The notes under the pieces were generated by a model that saw nothing but the letters and a program-made list of their open reading frames with translations, was not told the DNA's origin and ran no database searches. Below are positions 8,746-16,924 of a DNA stretch of 64,000 bases, in pieces (position 1 is the first letter of the stretch; each line of letters begins with the position of its first letter). The translations under genes and the position numbers were made by a program. Origin of the DNA: Anaerolineae bacterium (GTDB taxonomy: Bacteria > Chloroflexota > Anaerolineae > Anaerolineales > UBA11579); NCBI GenBank assembly GCA_004297445.1, contig SCUK01000014.1, positions 1-64,000 on the forward strand. The letters run 5' to 3'.

Positions 8746-9723
8746 ATGAAAAGCATGCCTCGCTGGATTGCCCCAGTCCTGTGGCTGGCTTCGTTTGCTT
8801 TACTAGCCTTTGGCCTGAGCCAAGTATCGTTTCAGGGCATCTGGGAATCCGTTCGAGAATTATCTGCCTGGGAACTGGTCGTGCTGCTGTTGCTAAACAG
8901 CGGCATCATCGTGCTGTTCGGGCAGCGCTGGCGGGTAATCCTGGCGGCGCAGGGGTACAGAATCCCGGTAATTGCAATCACGCGCATCCGATTGGCGAGT
9001 TTTGGAGTGAGTTATTTCACCCCCGGACCCCATATTGGCGGCGAGCTTGTCCAGGTCATTCATCTAACCCGGCATCACGGTGTGCCCGCAGAAACGGCGA
9101 CGGCATCGGTGACTCTGGACAAACTGTTTGAAATGCTCGCGAATTTCGCCTTTCTTGCTGCAGGGGTGTCAATCGTATCCATCAATGGAGTAAATGGAGC
9201 AACCCTGCCCTGGGGTGGAATGCTTCCGGTTGGATTCCTGCTGTGCATGCCAGCCATTTACCTGCTCCTGTTGTGGAGCGGAAAGCGGCCACTCACGGTG
9301 CTTGCCGGACGATTCACGCGGGCCGAGGGGGCGATGCGACGAACAACCAGTTTCATTACCGGGGCAGAAGCGCAGATGGGCGAATTCAGCCGGAATGAAC
9401 CGGGAGCGATGGCGGTTGCGTTCGTGCTGTCCGGGCTGGTGTGGGCTGCCTTGTTGGGAGAATATGCTTTCCTGTTGCGCTTTCTTGGCGTGAGGGTAGA
9501 CCTGGTCGGACTGGTCACGATTATCACTGCGGCGCGGCTGGCGATGCTGACTCCGTTGCCGGGGGCACTCGGGGCATTGGAGACCAGCCAGACGCTTGCC
9601 CTGCAGGCCCTGGGATTCGACCCTGCGGTGGGATTGGGTATCAGTTTATTGATACGCGGGCGAGACGTGGCTTTTGGGGTGGCCGGTCTTTTATGGGGCG
9701 GACTGTTAAGAAACAGGCTGTAG
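8746..9723 (+). CDS. Flippase-like / lysylphosphatidylglycerol-synthase TM family protein (UPF0104)
   Basis: A 325-residue integral membrane protein with about eight hydrophobic segments. The pattern (RIRLASFGVSYFTPGPHIGGE, TVTLDK-type SVTLDKLFE, TPLPGALGALE) matches the LPG-synthase transmembrane / UPF0104 family, some members of which are proposed lipid flippases. An upstream in-frame start lies inside the previous gene. The ATG at 8746, 4 bases past the previous stop, is preferred because it gives a short cytoplasmic N terminus before the first helix. Proximity to a CDP-alcohol phosphotransferase and a GT4 enzyme suggests it moves or senses a lipid-linked product; this is inference. Confidence 0.85.
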   Translation: MKSMPRWIAPVLWLASFALLAFGLSQVSFQGIWESVRELSAWELVVLLLLNSGIIVLFGQRWRVILAAQGYRIPVIAITRIRLASFGVSYFTPGPHIGGELVQVIHLTRHHGVPAETATASVTLDKLFEMLANFAFLAAGVSIVSINGVNGATLPWGGMLPVGFLLCMPAIYLLLLWSGKRPLTVLAGRFTRAEGAMRRTTSFITGAEAQMGEFSRNEPGAMAVAFVLSGLVWAALLGEYAFLLRFLGVRVDLVGLVTIITAARLAMLTPLPGALGALETSQTLALQALGFDPAVGLGISLLIRGRDVAFGVAGLLWGGLLRNRL

Positions 9724-9774
9724 CCGAATGCATGTGGGCGCTTCGTGCTAATATTGAATACAGAGGATTCAGGC

Positions 9775-10440
9775 GTGGTTGACGGCCAATCGAAGCTCAA
9801 CGGGGTGACTGCTAAACAGGTGGTTGCGACGCGCCTGCCCACCAGTTTTGGGGAGTTCAAGCTGTATTTGTTTGAGAACAGCCACGACGATAAAGATCAT
9901 CTGGCCCTGGTGATGGGAGACGTGGAAGGCGCAGAAAATGTACTGGCGCGTGTGCATAGCGAATGCCTCACCGGTGATGTCTTGGGCTCACAGCGGTGCG
10001 ATTGTGGTGAGCAATTGCGGCAAGGGCTGGCGCGCATCGCTGACGAAGGCTGTGGCGTCTTGCTGTACATGCGGCAGGAAGGAAGGGGAATCGGATTGGT
10101 TGAGAAGCTGCGGGCGTACAACCTTCAGGACGAGGGGTATGACACGGTGGACGCAAACCTGGTGCTTGGCCACCAGGCCGACAGTCGGGATTACTCCATC
10201 TCGGCGGCCATGCTTTCTAACCTGGGAGTAAAGTCCATCCGCCTTTTGACAAACAACCCGAGCAAAATCGATAAATTGAGAATGCTGGGGGTCACTGTGT
10301 TGGCCCGCGAGCCGCTGAAGTCTACGATGAATGCGAATAATGAACGCTACCTGCGCACGAAAGTGACGCGGATGAACCACTTGCTTGATTTGCCGGCCAT
10401 TCGGTCCGAGCTGGATGACCCGGATGTCGACCCCGATTGA
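9775..10440 (+). CDS. ribA: GTP cyclohydrolase II
   Basis: Opens GTP to 2,5-diamino-6-ribosylamino-4(3H)-pyrimidinone 5'-phosphate, the first committed step to flavins. The zinc-binding cysteine set is visible (SECLTG, SQRCDCGEQL), as are the GTP-contacting MRQEGRGIGL and the LLTNNPSKI motif. It is a stand-alone RibA without a RibB domain, 221 residues. The GTG at 9775 was chosen because AGAGGA lies 7 bases before it; an in-frame GTG at 9745 is possible. Its 3' end overlaps the ribD-type reductase by 17 bases. No riboflavin synthase, RibB or RibH is in the window. Confidence 0.95.
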   Translation: MVDGQSKLNGVTAKQVVATRLPTSFGEFKLYLFENSHDDKDHLALVMGDVEGAENVLARVHSECLTGDVLGSQRCDCGEQLRQGLARIADEGCGVLLYMRQEGRGIGLVEKLRAYNLQDEGYDTVDANLVLGHQADSRDYSISAAMLSNLGVKSIRLLTNNPSKIDKLRMLGVTVLAREPLKSTMNANNERYLRTKVTRMNHLLDLPAIRSELDDPDVDPD

Positions 10441-11119
10441 ATTCCTCTCGAAGTTGGTTACGCAATCGCACAAGTTGGAGAGGCCGTTCGTCACGCTAAG
10501 CTATGCGCAATCCCTAGATGGGAGCCTGACGCGACGACGGGGGGCCCCAACGCGGTTAAGCGGAGATTTGGCGATGCGGATGACGCATGCGCTGCGCGCC
10601 TGGCATGACGGAATCCTGGTGGGGTCCGGGACGGTGAAAGCAGACGACCCACAATTGACAGTGCGGCTGGCTGAGGGAGATTCGCCGCGGCCGGTGGTGC
10701 TGGATACACGGCTTTCCACCCCCGCAACGGCGCGGGTTATAGCTCATCCGAAGGCGCCGATTTTTATTTGCGGCCCGGTGCAAGGACTTGCGAGGGAAGC
10801 CCTGACGGCGAGGGGAGCGGAAGTCATTGGCGTAAGTTTAGATGAGGAGGGCGTGAACCTGCGAGAATCACTAAGCGTGCTGAAAGAACAAGGCATTGAT
10901 CGGCTAATGGTTGAAGGCGGGGCGCGGGTAATCGCCAGCTTCCTAACGCTGGGGTTGGCGGATGCGGCGGTTATCACTTTGGCGCCGGTGTTGATGGGCG
11001 GGGTGAGGGCGGAAGGACACGGCCTGATTGGACCGATGCCGATGCTGGAAAACGCACAAATGAAAAGAGTGGGAAGTGATTGGGTCGTGTGGGGGAGGCT
11101 GCATTTCAATGGCGAGTGA
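10424..11119 (+). CDS. RibD C-terminal-type pyrimidine reductase (no deaminase domain)
   Basis: A 231-residue protein matching the reductase half of RibD. It has the substrate/NADPH-binding motif VGSGTVKADDPQLTVR, RPVVLDTRLSTP and the VEGGARV loop. The family reduces the ribosyl group of the RibA product or of its deaminated form, using NADPH. There is no N-terminal CMP/dCMP-type deaminase domain here. The order (reduction before deamination) may thus be as in fungi and archaea, or the pathway may not lead to riboflavin. The start overlaps ribA and its end overlaps the oxidoreductase start, implying translational coupling. Confidence 0.9.
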   Translation: MSTPIEFLSKLVTQSHKLERPFVTLSYAQSLDGSLTRRRGAPTRLSGDLAMRMTHALRAWHDGILVGSGTVKADDPQLTVRLAEGDSPRPVVLDTRLSTPATARVIAHPKAPIFICGPVQGLAREALTARGAEVIGVSLDEEGVNLRESLSVLKEQGIDRLMVEGGARVIASFLTLGLADAAVITLAPVLMGGVRAEGHGLIGPMPMLENAQMKRVGSDWVVWGRLHFNGE

Positions 11120-12128
11120 ACTGCGGGCGTTGGTTTTTACGGGCGAACATCAGATGCGGGTAGCACACGAGCCCATCCGCCGATCCGGCGCAGGTGAGGT
11201 ATTAGTAGCAACGCGACTTAGCGCTATCAGCGCGGGGACGGAGCTATTGGTCTACCGCAACCAGATGCCGGATGCTATGGATGCAGATAGCACAATTGCG
11301 GGCCTGAGCGGCGTGCTGGCCTACCCGCTGCGGTATGGGTATTGTTCGGTAGGGGAAGTGGGTGAAATTGGTACAGGCATTGATAAAGACTGGCTGGGGA
11401 AGAGAGTCTTTTCATTCCAGCCGCATGCCAGCCACTTTGTTACCCGCGTGGAGGAACTCATTCCCATCCCGGATGGAGTTTCGTTCGATGATGCCGTATT
11501 CCTACCCAATGTCGAGACGGCGGTGAACTTCGTCCTGGATGGGCGACCGATGCTGGGCGAAAAGGTGTGCGTGATTGGGCAGGGGGTCGTGGGGTTGTTG
11601 ACAACGGCGGTAGTGGGGAGGTTTCCGCTACGAGATTTGCTGGTGTTGGATGGAATCGAAATGCGGCGGGAGCGCGGGCTGGCGTTTGGGGCGCAGGTGG
11701 CCTTCGAACCCTCGCAGGAAACCCTGGCGCGGGAGCGATTGGCGGCGGGTGCGTATGATGGAGCAGACCTTGTATTTGAGGTGTCCGGCTCGCCAGTAGC
11801 GCTGGATATGGCCATCCGGTTGACGGGGTTCAGCGGACGGGTGATAGTGGGGTCGTGGTATGGGAACAAACGCGCCAACCTGGATCTAGGTGGCGCGTAT
11901 CACCGCAAGCGAATTCAACTCGTGAGCAGCCAGGTGAGCACGGTGACCCCGGAGTTGAGCGGGCGTTGGGGGAAAGCGCGCCGGTTCGAGACCGCCTGGG
12001 AGATGGTGGCTAACATCCGGCCCAGCCAATTAATTACACATCGATTCAACCTTGAGGAAGCGCAGGCGGCGTATGTGCTGTTGGACCAGACGCCGGAGAA
12101 GGCGTTGCAGGTGGTGTTTGAATACTAG
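11109..12128 (+). CDS. MDR-family (zinc-independent type) oxidoreductase
   Basis: A 339-residue medium-chain dehydrogenase/reductase-like protein. It has an N-terminal GroES-like fold (SAISAGTELLVYRNQMP), a nucleotide-binding Rossmann segment VCVIGQGVVGLLTTAVVG, and FEVSGSPVALDMAI. The catalytic-zinc Cys/His set of alcohol dehydrogenases and the four-Cys structural zinc loop are not seen, so it is probably not a zinc ADH. It overlaps the ribD-type gene by 11 bases. Genes of this type next to PTPS-like, RibA and GT4 genes suggest it acts on a pyrimidine/pterin intermediate. The substrate is not known. Confidence 0.85.
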   Translation: MASELRALVFTGEHQMRVAHEPIRRSGAGEVLVATRLSAISAGTELLVYRNQMPDAMDADSTIAGLSGVLAYPLRYGYCSVGEVGEIGTGIDKDWLGKRVFSFQPHASHFVTRVEELIPIPDGVSFDDAVFLPNVETAVNFVLDGRPMLGEKVCVIGQGVVGLLTTAVVGRFPLRDLLVLDGIEMRRERGLAFGAQVAFEPSQETLARERLAAGAYDGADLVFEVSGSPVALDMAIRLTGFSGRVIVGSWYGNKRANLDLGGAYHRKRIQLVSSQVSTVTPELSGRWGKARRFETAWEMVANIRPSQLITHRFNLEEAQAAYVLLDQTPEKALQVVFEY

Positions 12129-12252
12129 GTAATCACATCTATTCGAGGATACACAACTTATGACGCCGGAAGACTTTGTAACCAGCCGCCGATTCGTTAG
12201 CGAATTCTGATAGGGTGTGTTAAAACTTGGGGAGCAGAAGGAGAGAACGGCC

Positions 12253-12735
12253 ATGACTGATCTATTGCATTCCCCCGGTTTCCTTGGAACAAACGCAAAC
12301 TTTGCGGCAGATATGACTCTGGTTATGAGCATCCTGGTGGCGCTCATTTTCACCACCGGATATTGGCTTGCCTTGAAGGGCAAGTATGACATTCATAAAT
12401 GGGTGCAGACGACCGGCGCAGTCCTGAATGTCATTTTGGTGTTCTGGCTGATGCTGCTCCCGTATCGTGATTTCATCGTGCGGGATTCCGGCGGGCCGCG
12501 CGATTCAGTCTTTTATTACGTCACGACCATTCATGCCACGGTCGGTTTCTTTGCGTTCGTTTTTGGGAACTTCGTGGTGCTGCGCGGGCACAAATTGGTG
12601 CCGGAAAAACTGCGATTCAATAAGTACAAGCCCTATATGCGGACAGCCTATGCGCTGTATATCACAACGACTCTATTGGGCGTATGGACTTACTGGACTT
12701 GGTTCGTCACAGTAAGTAACCCGCCGGTGTTTTAG
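12253..12735 (+). CDS. DUF420-type small membrane protein
   Basis: A 160-residue protein with four hydrophobic segments, matching the DUF420 pattern (HKWVQTTGAVLN, IHATVGFFAF, HKLVPEKLRFNKYKPYMR). The Bacillus relative CtaM/YozB assists cytochrome oxidase assembly; that role here is inference only. The start at 12253 has AAGGAGAG 8 bases upstream, and an in-frame ATG/TTG further up lacks one. A 124-base gap separates it from the oxidoreductase, so it may be separately transcribed. No cytochrome oxidase genes are nearby, so its place between ribA-cluster genes is unexplained. Confidence 0.75.
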   Translation: MTDLLHSPGFLGTNANFAADMTLVMSILVALIFTTGYWLALKGKYDIHKWVQTTGAVLNVILVFWLMLLPYRDFIVRDSGGPRDSVFYYVTTIHATVGFFAFVFGNFVVLRGHKLVPEKLRFNKYKPYMRTAYALYITTTLLGVWTYWTWFVTVSNPPVF

Positions 12736-12795
12736 GCTCCTAAAGGCCCGAGTTCTTCATCACGCAGCGATCGCATTTGACCATGGAGAAATGAT

Positions 12796-13173
12796 TTGTA
12801 CACCGTAGCGGTAAAGCGGGACTTCATCGCGCAACACTATCTAATTGGCGGGGACTGGGGGAAGGAAAACGAACCGCACTCCCATCACTACGTGGTGGAG
12901 GTGCAATTGCACGGCGAAACATTGGATCCGCATGGCTATCTCGTGGACATCGTTGCCATTGAGGCCGGCCTGGACGAATTGGTTGGGCAATACAAGGACA
13001 AGATGCTGAACGACCAAGAAGCGTTCAGGGGGCTGAATCCGTCCATCGAACACTTCTCAAGAATCCTGTGCACATCGCTGGCCGACAGGCTGAAGGCGAA
13101 CACGCTGAATGCGGTGAGCGTCCGGTTGTGGGAGAACGATATCGCCTGGGCGGAGTACCGGTTGGGGCTGTAG
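12796..13173 (+). CDS. 6-pyruvoyltetrahydropterin synthase / QueD-like protein lacking the usual catalytic Cys
   Basis: A 125-residue protein of the PTPS/QueD fold. Zinc ligands H14 (FIAQH), H28 and H30 (PHSHHY) and the NPS-x-E segment (LNPSIEH) are present. The catalytic Cys that normally precedes the HxH pair by four residues is Glu24. The usual DH-x2-LN catalytic motif reads KDKMLN. It therefore binds zinc but probably does not do standard PTPS or QueD chemistry. The start is TTG at 12796 with GGAG at 12785-12788; no in-frame ATG is available. The GT4 gene begins on the base after its stop. Confidence 0.85.
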   Translation: MYTVAVKRDFIAQHYLIGGDWGKENEPHSHHYVVEVQLHGETLDPHGYLVDIVAIEAGLDELVGQYKDKMLNDQEAFRGLNPSIEHFSRILCTSLADRLKANTLNAVSVRLWENDIAWAEYRLGL

Positions 13174-14268
13174 GTGCGAATCGGGCTGGTCATCTACGGG
13201 GACCTGAGCTATACGTCCGGCGGGTTCCTGTATGACCGCAAAGTGGTGGAAAGGCTGGAAGCCGGGGGTGATGAAGCGGTAATCATTTCACTGCCATGGC
13301 GGCGGTATGGCCAGCATTTGCTCGATAATTTCTCCCCGCGTTTGTATCGAGAACTGGTTGACCGCAATCTTGACCTGCTGGTCGAAGATGAACTCAATCA
13401 TCCGTCGCTGTTTCTTATGAATCGATGGCTTAAGCGGCGGACGAAGGTGCCAATTGTCGCGATTGTGCATCACTTGCGGTGGCGTGAGCGACATCCTAGC
13501 GTGATGAAGGCGTTCTACCGGTCAGTGGAACACTGGTACTTACGCGGGTTGGATGGCTGGGTGAGCGTCAGCAAGACGACGCAGCAAGATGTCATTTCCC
13601 TCGGCGGGAGGGAGGGTCCCAGCCGCGTGTGCAGGCCGGGCGGTAACCGCTGGCAGAATCTGCCTGGCACAGAAGAAATCCGGATACGAGCCGAATCCGG
13701 CGGACCTTTGCGGCTGGTTTTCCTGGGCAATGCAATCCCGCGCAAGGGTCTGCATACGTTGATTGAGGCAGTGATGAGCCTGCCGGAAGGGTGCTGTACG
13801 CTGAACGTGATTGGGCATCTGGATACCCTGCCTGATTATGTTGCCGGCATTCATGCGCGGCTTGAGGAAAATTCCTGGAGGGACCGGGTGGGATTTGCTG
13901 GAGCAATTTCTGGGGAGCAGGTTGGCGAAGCCTTGAGAGCGGCGGATGTGCTGGTGGTGCCGTCAGCATACGAGGGATACGGAATTGTGTATCTGGAAGG
14001 GATGGCGTTTGGGCTCCCGGCGATTGGCGGCAAGGATGGGGCGGCGCGCGAAATTATCCGGGAAGGGGAAAATGGCTATCTTGTGGACTACGGGGACGCG
14101 GTGACGCTTGCGAGCAGGATCCGGAATCTCTCCGAAGACCGGGCCTTGTTAGGAAAGATGAGCGCGGCGGCGCGGCGACATTATGATGCTCAATCGACCT
14201 GGGAAAATACGACAGATTGTGTGCGTAATTTTCTGTACGAGATAAGTGCAAATGCTATAATTCGATAA
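13174..14268 (+). CDS. Glycosyltransferase family 4-type
   Basis: A 364-residue GT-B fold retaining glycosyltransferase, cytoplasmic. It shows the C-terminal donor-site signature with the E-x7-E pattern (SAYEGYGIVYLEGMAFGLP) and the phosphate-contacting FLGNAIPRKGL segment. The start is GTG, immediately after the stop of the PTPS-like gene, so translation is coupled. The donor is probably a nucleotide sugar; the acceptor is unknown. Context (PTPS-like, ribA, CDP-alcohol phosphotransferase, flippase-like) points to a glycosylated or lipid-linked pterin/pyrimidine product. This is inference from neighbours. Confidence 0.9.
   Translation: MRIGLVIYGDLSYTSGGFLYDRKVVERLEAGGDEAVIISLPWRRYGQHLLDNFSPRLYRELVDRNLDLLVEDELNHPSLFLMNRWLKRRTKVPIVAIVHHLRWRERHPSVMKAFYRSVEHWYLRGLDGWVSVSKTTQQDVISLGGREGPSRVCRPGGNRWQNLPGTEEIRIRAESGGPLRLVFLGNAIPRKGLHTLIEAVMSLPEGCCTLNVIGHLDTLPDYVAGIHARLEENSWRDRVGFAGAISGEQVGEALRAADVLVVPSAYEGYGIVYLEGMAFGLPAIGGKDGAAREIIREGENGYLVDYGDAVTLASRIRNLSEDRALLGKMSAAARRHYDAQSTWENTTDCVRNFLYEISANAIIR
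14256..14261 (+). promoter_or_regulatory. -10 element upstream of the small membrane protein gene
   Basis: TATAAT lies at the end of the GT4 gene with only a weak -35 (CTGTAC, 14233-14238). It could start a transcript for the small membrane protein and the two methyltransferases. Confidence 0.4.
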
Positions 14269-14294
14269 TCTTCATCAACGAGGTGAGAAACCCC

Positions 14295-14621
14295 ATGAGC
14301 AAAGCCAATCTTCGACTTGCTGTAATTCTGTTGACCGTCTTCACGGGGATAGTACATCTTGTGGTGCTCAATCTGGATCATATTGATACGTTGTTCTTTT
14401 TGAACGGCATCGGCTATTTTGTGTTGCTGGGCGCGTTCACCGGCGTTCTGAAGCCATTGGCGGCTAACCAGAAGCTGGTGCACTATGGACTAATCGGATT
14501 CGCGGCGGCTACCATAATCGCTTTCTTCCTATTCAATGGCAGCGGTCTGCTCGGCTACGTAACAAAGGCTGTGGAAGTCCTGCTCATCGTTGCGACTTAC
14601 CTGCACTTGCAGAAATCCTGA
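14295..14621 (+). CDS. Small four-helix membrane protein of unknown function
   Basis: A 108-residue protein made almost entirely of four hydrophobic segments. Charged residues are few and cluster at the termini (MSKANLR, LHLQKS). The start at 14295 has GAGGTGAG 8 bases upstream. The family was not recognised. It is 26 bases after the GT4 stop and 18 bases before the FkbM methyltransferase, so it belongs to the same gene string. Confidence 0.8.
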   Translation: MSKANLRLAVILLTVFTGIVHLVVLNLDHIDTLFFLNGIGYFVLLGAFTGVLKPLAANQKLVHYGLIGFAAATIIAFFLFNGSGLLGYVTKAVEVLLIVATYLHLQKS

Positions 14622-14639
14622 GAGAAGGTTTGGCATAGC

Positions 14640-15392
14640 ATGAAGCTCGCTGATCTGCGCGGGCTGACGCGCTCCCTAATGATGTACTACGGCGTGCCGG
14701 GACAGGCGCGCCGTTTGCATTCGTTCTACCAACCTTTTATTTCGCCCGGCGATCTTTGTTTTGACATCGGAGCCCATGTGGGGAACCGGATGCGCGCCTG
14801 GCTGGCGCTGGGCGCGCGGGTGGTGGCGCTCGAGCCGCAGCCGACCTATCTTGGTTTTCTAGAGTTCGCATACGGCCGGAATCCCAGTGTCACCTTGATC
14901 GGAAAGGCGGCAGGAGCCGAGCGCGGTGAAACCCGGATGATGGTGAGCGGCAATGCACCCACAGTGTCCAGCTTATCGGCAGAGTGGGTGGAACAAGTGA
15001 AGACGACAGACGAGACATTTTCCTGGGTGGAGTGGAACGGGGAACTTCGCGTTCAGGTGGTAACGCTTGAAGACCTGATTGCGGAGCATGGCGAGCCAAC
15101 CTTCGTAAAGATCGATGTGGAAGGCTACGAACTTGAGGTGTTGAAGGGGTTGCGCCGCCCGCTGAAAGCACTTTCGTTTGAGTATTTGCGGTCGGCCCTC
15201 CCGATGGCAGAGGCGTGCATGGAGCGCATACAGGAGTTGGCCGAATACGAATTTAACTTCACTGTTATCGAGGAAACTGAATTTGCGGCGGCTGGGTGGA
15301 TGAAGGGTGAAGAAATGATGCGCGTGTTGCGAACCTTGCCGGACCGGGCGACTTCAGGAGATGTTTACGCCAGGAAGAAGGGAAACGTGTGA
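14640..15392 (+). CDS. FkbM-family SAM-dependent methyltransferase
   Basis: A 250-residue class I methyltransferase. The SAM-binding GxGxxG-like motif is FDIGAHVGN, with EPQP as the acidic motif after the second strand. FVKIDVEGYELEVLKGL is the characteristic FkbM C-terminal signature. FkbM enzymes usually O-methylate sugars or polyketides, so a sugar of the neighbouring GT4 product is a plausible target (inference). Its stop overlaps the GTG of the next methyltransferase by 4 bases. Confidence 0.9.
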   Translation: MKLADLRGLTRSLMMYYGVPGQARRLHSFYQPFISPGDLCFDIGAHVGNRMRAWLALGARVVALEPQPTYLGFLEFAYGRNPSVTLIGKAAGAERGETRMMVSGNAPTVSSLSAEWVEQVKTTDETFSWVEWNGELRVQVVTLEDLIAEHGEPTFVKIDVEGYELEVLKGLRRPLKALSFEYLRSALPMAEACMERIQELAEYEFNFTVIEETEFAAAGWMKGEEMMRVLRTLPDRATSGDVYARKKGNV

Positions 15393-16306
15393 GACCCTCC
15401 GACTACTCATTCTTCCGTTACCTGGAAGCCAAGAAGAGCGTGGACGATAAAGCCCTGAACGCGGGAGTCATGAAGCGACTGGGCCAAGAGGTGGCTGCAT
15501 GGGGGGAAAAGCAGATTGAGGTCCTTGAAGTTGGCGCCGGAATCGGGACGATGGCGCAGCGGCTCATTGAAACGGGAATGCTGAAACGAGCGCGATACCG
15601 GCTGACTGACCTGGAAACCGAAAATCTGGAACGTGCAAGAGAGTACTTGATGAAATGGGTGGCCGAGAACAGGCTTACCGTACTTGAAGGCAGTGGAAAT
15701 CAACTACACTTCGCGAGAAGTGAGATGGATGTGCGAGTTGAGTTTCAGGTTGACGATGCCACTGCGGACGCTGGAAATGGGGGCGAGCTGGCAGACGTAT
15801 TGGTTGCCAACGCAGTGCTTGACCTGCTGGACCTACAACCGGCACTTGCGAAACTGATGAGGCGGGTAAGACCGGGAGGGTTGTGTTACTTTACGATTAA
15901 TTATGATGGCATGACGATATTCGAACCTGAGATTGATGAGCGGCTGGATGCGGAAATCCGGCGACTGTACGACGTGACGATGGATGAGCGCGTGACGGAT
16001 GGGAAACCTTCCGGGGACAGCTGGACGGGGCGACACCTGTTTGGGGCACTTGAGCAGACTGGGGCGACGGTGCTGGCGACTGGAAGCTCAGACTGGATGG
16101 TCTACGCGACGGATGGTCGCTATCCCAATGACGAGGCGTACTTTCTGCATTTCATCATCCACACTGTGTACGAAGCGCTGCGGGACAGGCCGGAACTGAA
16201 CATAGCTGCATTCGCGGAGTGGACGGAAGAGCGACACGCCCAGATTGAACGGGGCGAACTGGTGTACATCGCGCATCAACTGGACTACCTGGCGCGAAAA
16301 AGGTAG
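15389..16306 (+). CDS. Class I SAM-dependent methyltransferase
   Basis: A 305-residue protein with the methyltransferase core EVLEVGAGIGTMAQRL (motif I), a DLE acidic motif and a PGGLCYFTINY motif. It starts with GTG in the overlap GTGA with the previous stop. The substrate is unknown. It is the last gene of the string before lspA, which has its own promoter, so the putative pathway cluster ends here. Confidence 0.85.
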   Translation: MRPSDYSFFRYLEAKKSVDDKALNAGVMKRLGQEVAAWGEKQIEVLEVGAGIGTMAQRLIETGMLKRARYRLTDLETENLERAREYLMKWVAENRLTVLEGSGNQLHFARSEMDVRVEFQVDDATADAGNGGELADVLVANAVLDLLDLQPALAKLMRRVRPGGLCYFTINYDGMTIFEPEIDERLDAEIRRLYDVTMDERVTDGKPSGDSWTGRHLFGALEQTGATVLATGSSDWMVYATDGRYPNDEAYFLHFIIHTVYEALRDRPELNIAAFAEWTEERHAQIERGELVYIAHQLDYLARKR

Positions 16307-16322
16307 TCTGTGTGACATCGGT

Positions 16323-16328
16323 TACAAT
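16323..16328 (+). promoter_or_regulatory. -10 element of lspA (leaderless start)
   Basis: TACAAT is followed 8 bases later by the lspA ATG at 16337. No ribosome-binding site lies between. No convincing -35 is visible at 16-18 bases. Confidence 0.45.
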
Positions 16329-16336
16329 GGGCGGTC

Positions 16337-16924
16337 ATGGAAACTACAGCTACAAGCGAACACCGGACGCCAGAAGTGACGTTAAAACTGACCTTTAAGG
16401 AACGACTGGAGACGTATCAGCCGATGCTCTCCATTGCGGGACTTATTGTCCTGCTGGATCAGGTAAGCAAAGCCGTGTTGCGTGCCCAACTGGCATTTGG
16501 CGAGAGTTGGATGCCAATTGACTGGCTGGCGCCGTATGCTCGAATCATTCACTGGCATAACACCGGCGCAGCGTTCGGTATGTTCCAGAGCGGCGGGGCG
16601 TTCTTTAAGGTGTTGGGCCTGGTGGTGTCAGGGCTCATCCTGTATTACTATCCCGCGGTTCCGAAGAAGGATTGGTCGCTACGGCTGGCGATGGCCCTTC
16701 AGTTGGGCGGCGCGCTGGGTAATTTCATTGACCGGGTGCGATTTGGTTACGTCACAGATTTTGTTTCCTTGATGAATTTCCCGGTATTCAATGTGGCAGA
16801 TACGTGTATCACCATTGGTGTCATCGTCCTCATCTGGGGGGTGTGGGTGAGCGAACTAGAGGCGAAAAAGCAGATGGCGGCTGAGAGTGGTGACGCTGAC
16901 GAGAGGTCCGTGGACGGTGGTTGA
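16337..16924 (+). CDS. lspA: Lipoprotein signal peptidase II
   Basis: Aspartic protease in the membrane that removes signal peptides from diacylglyceryl-modified lipoproteins. The 195 residues include four transmembrane segments. The catalytic Asp pair is in RFGYVTDF and FNVADTCI, and the HNTGAAFGMF motif is present. N-terminal and C-terminal tails are longer than usual and charged. It works with Lgt (27753-28574); lipoprotein substrates in the window include 39226 and 46895. Its stop overlaps the rluD start. Confidence 0.95.
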   Translation: METTATSEHRTPEVTLKLTFKERLETYQPMLSIAGLIVLLDQVSKAVLRAQLAFGESWMPIDWLAPYARIIHWHNTGAAFGMFQSGGAFFKVLGLVVSGLILYYYPAVPKKDWSLRLAMALQLGGALGNFIDRVRFGYVTDFVSLMNFPVFNVADTCITIGVIVLIWGVWVSELEAKKQMAAESGDADERSVDGG

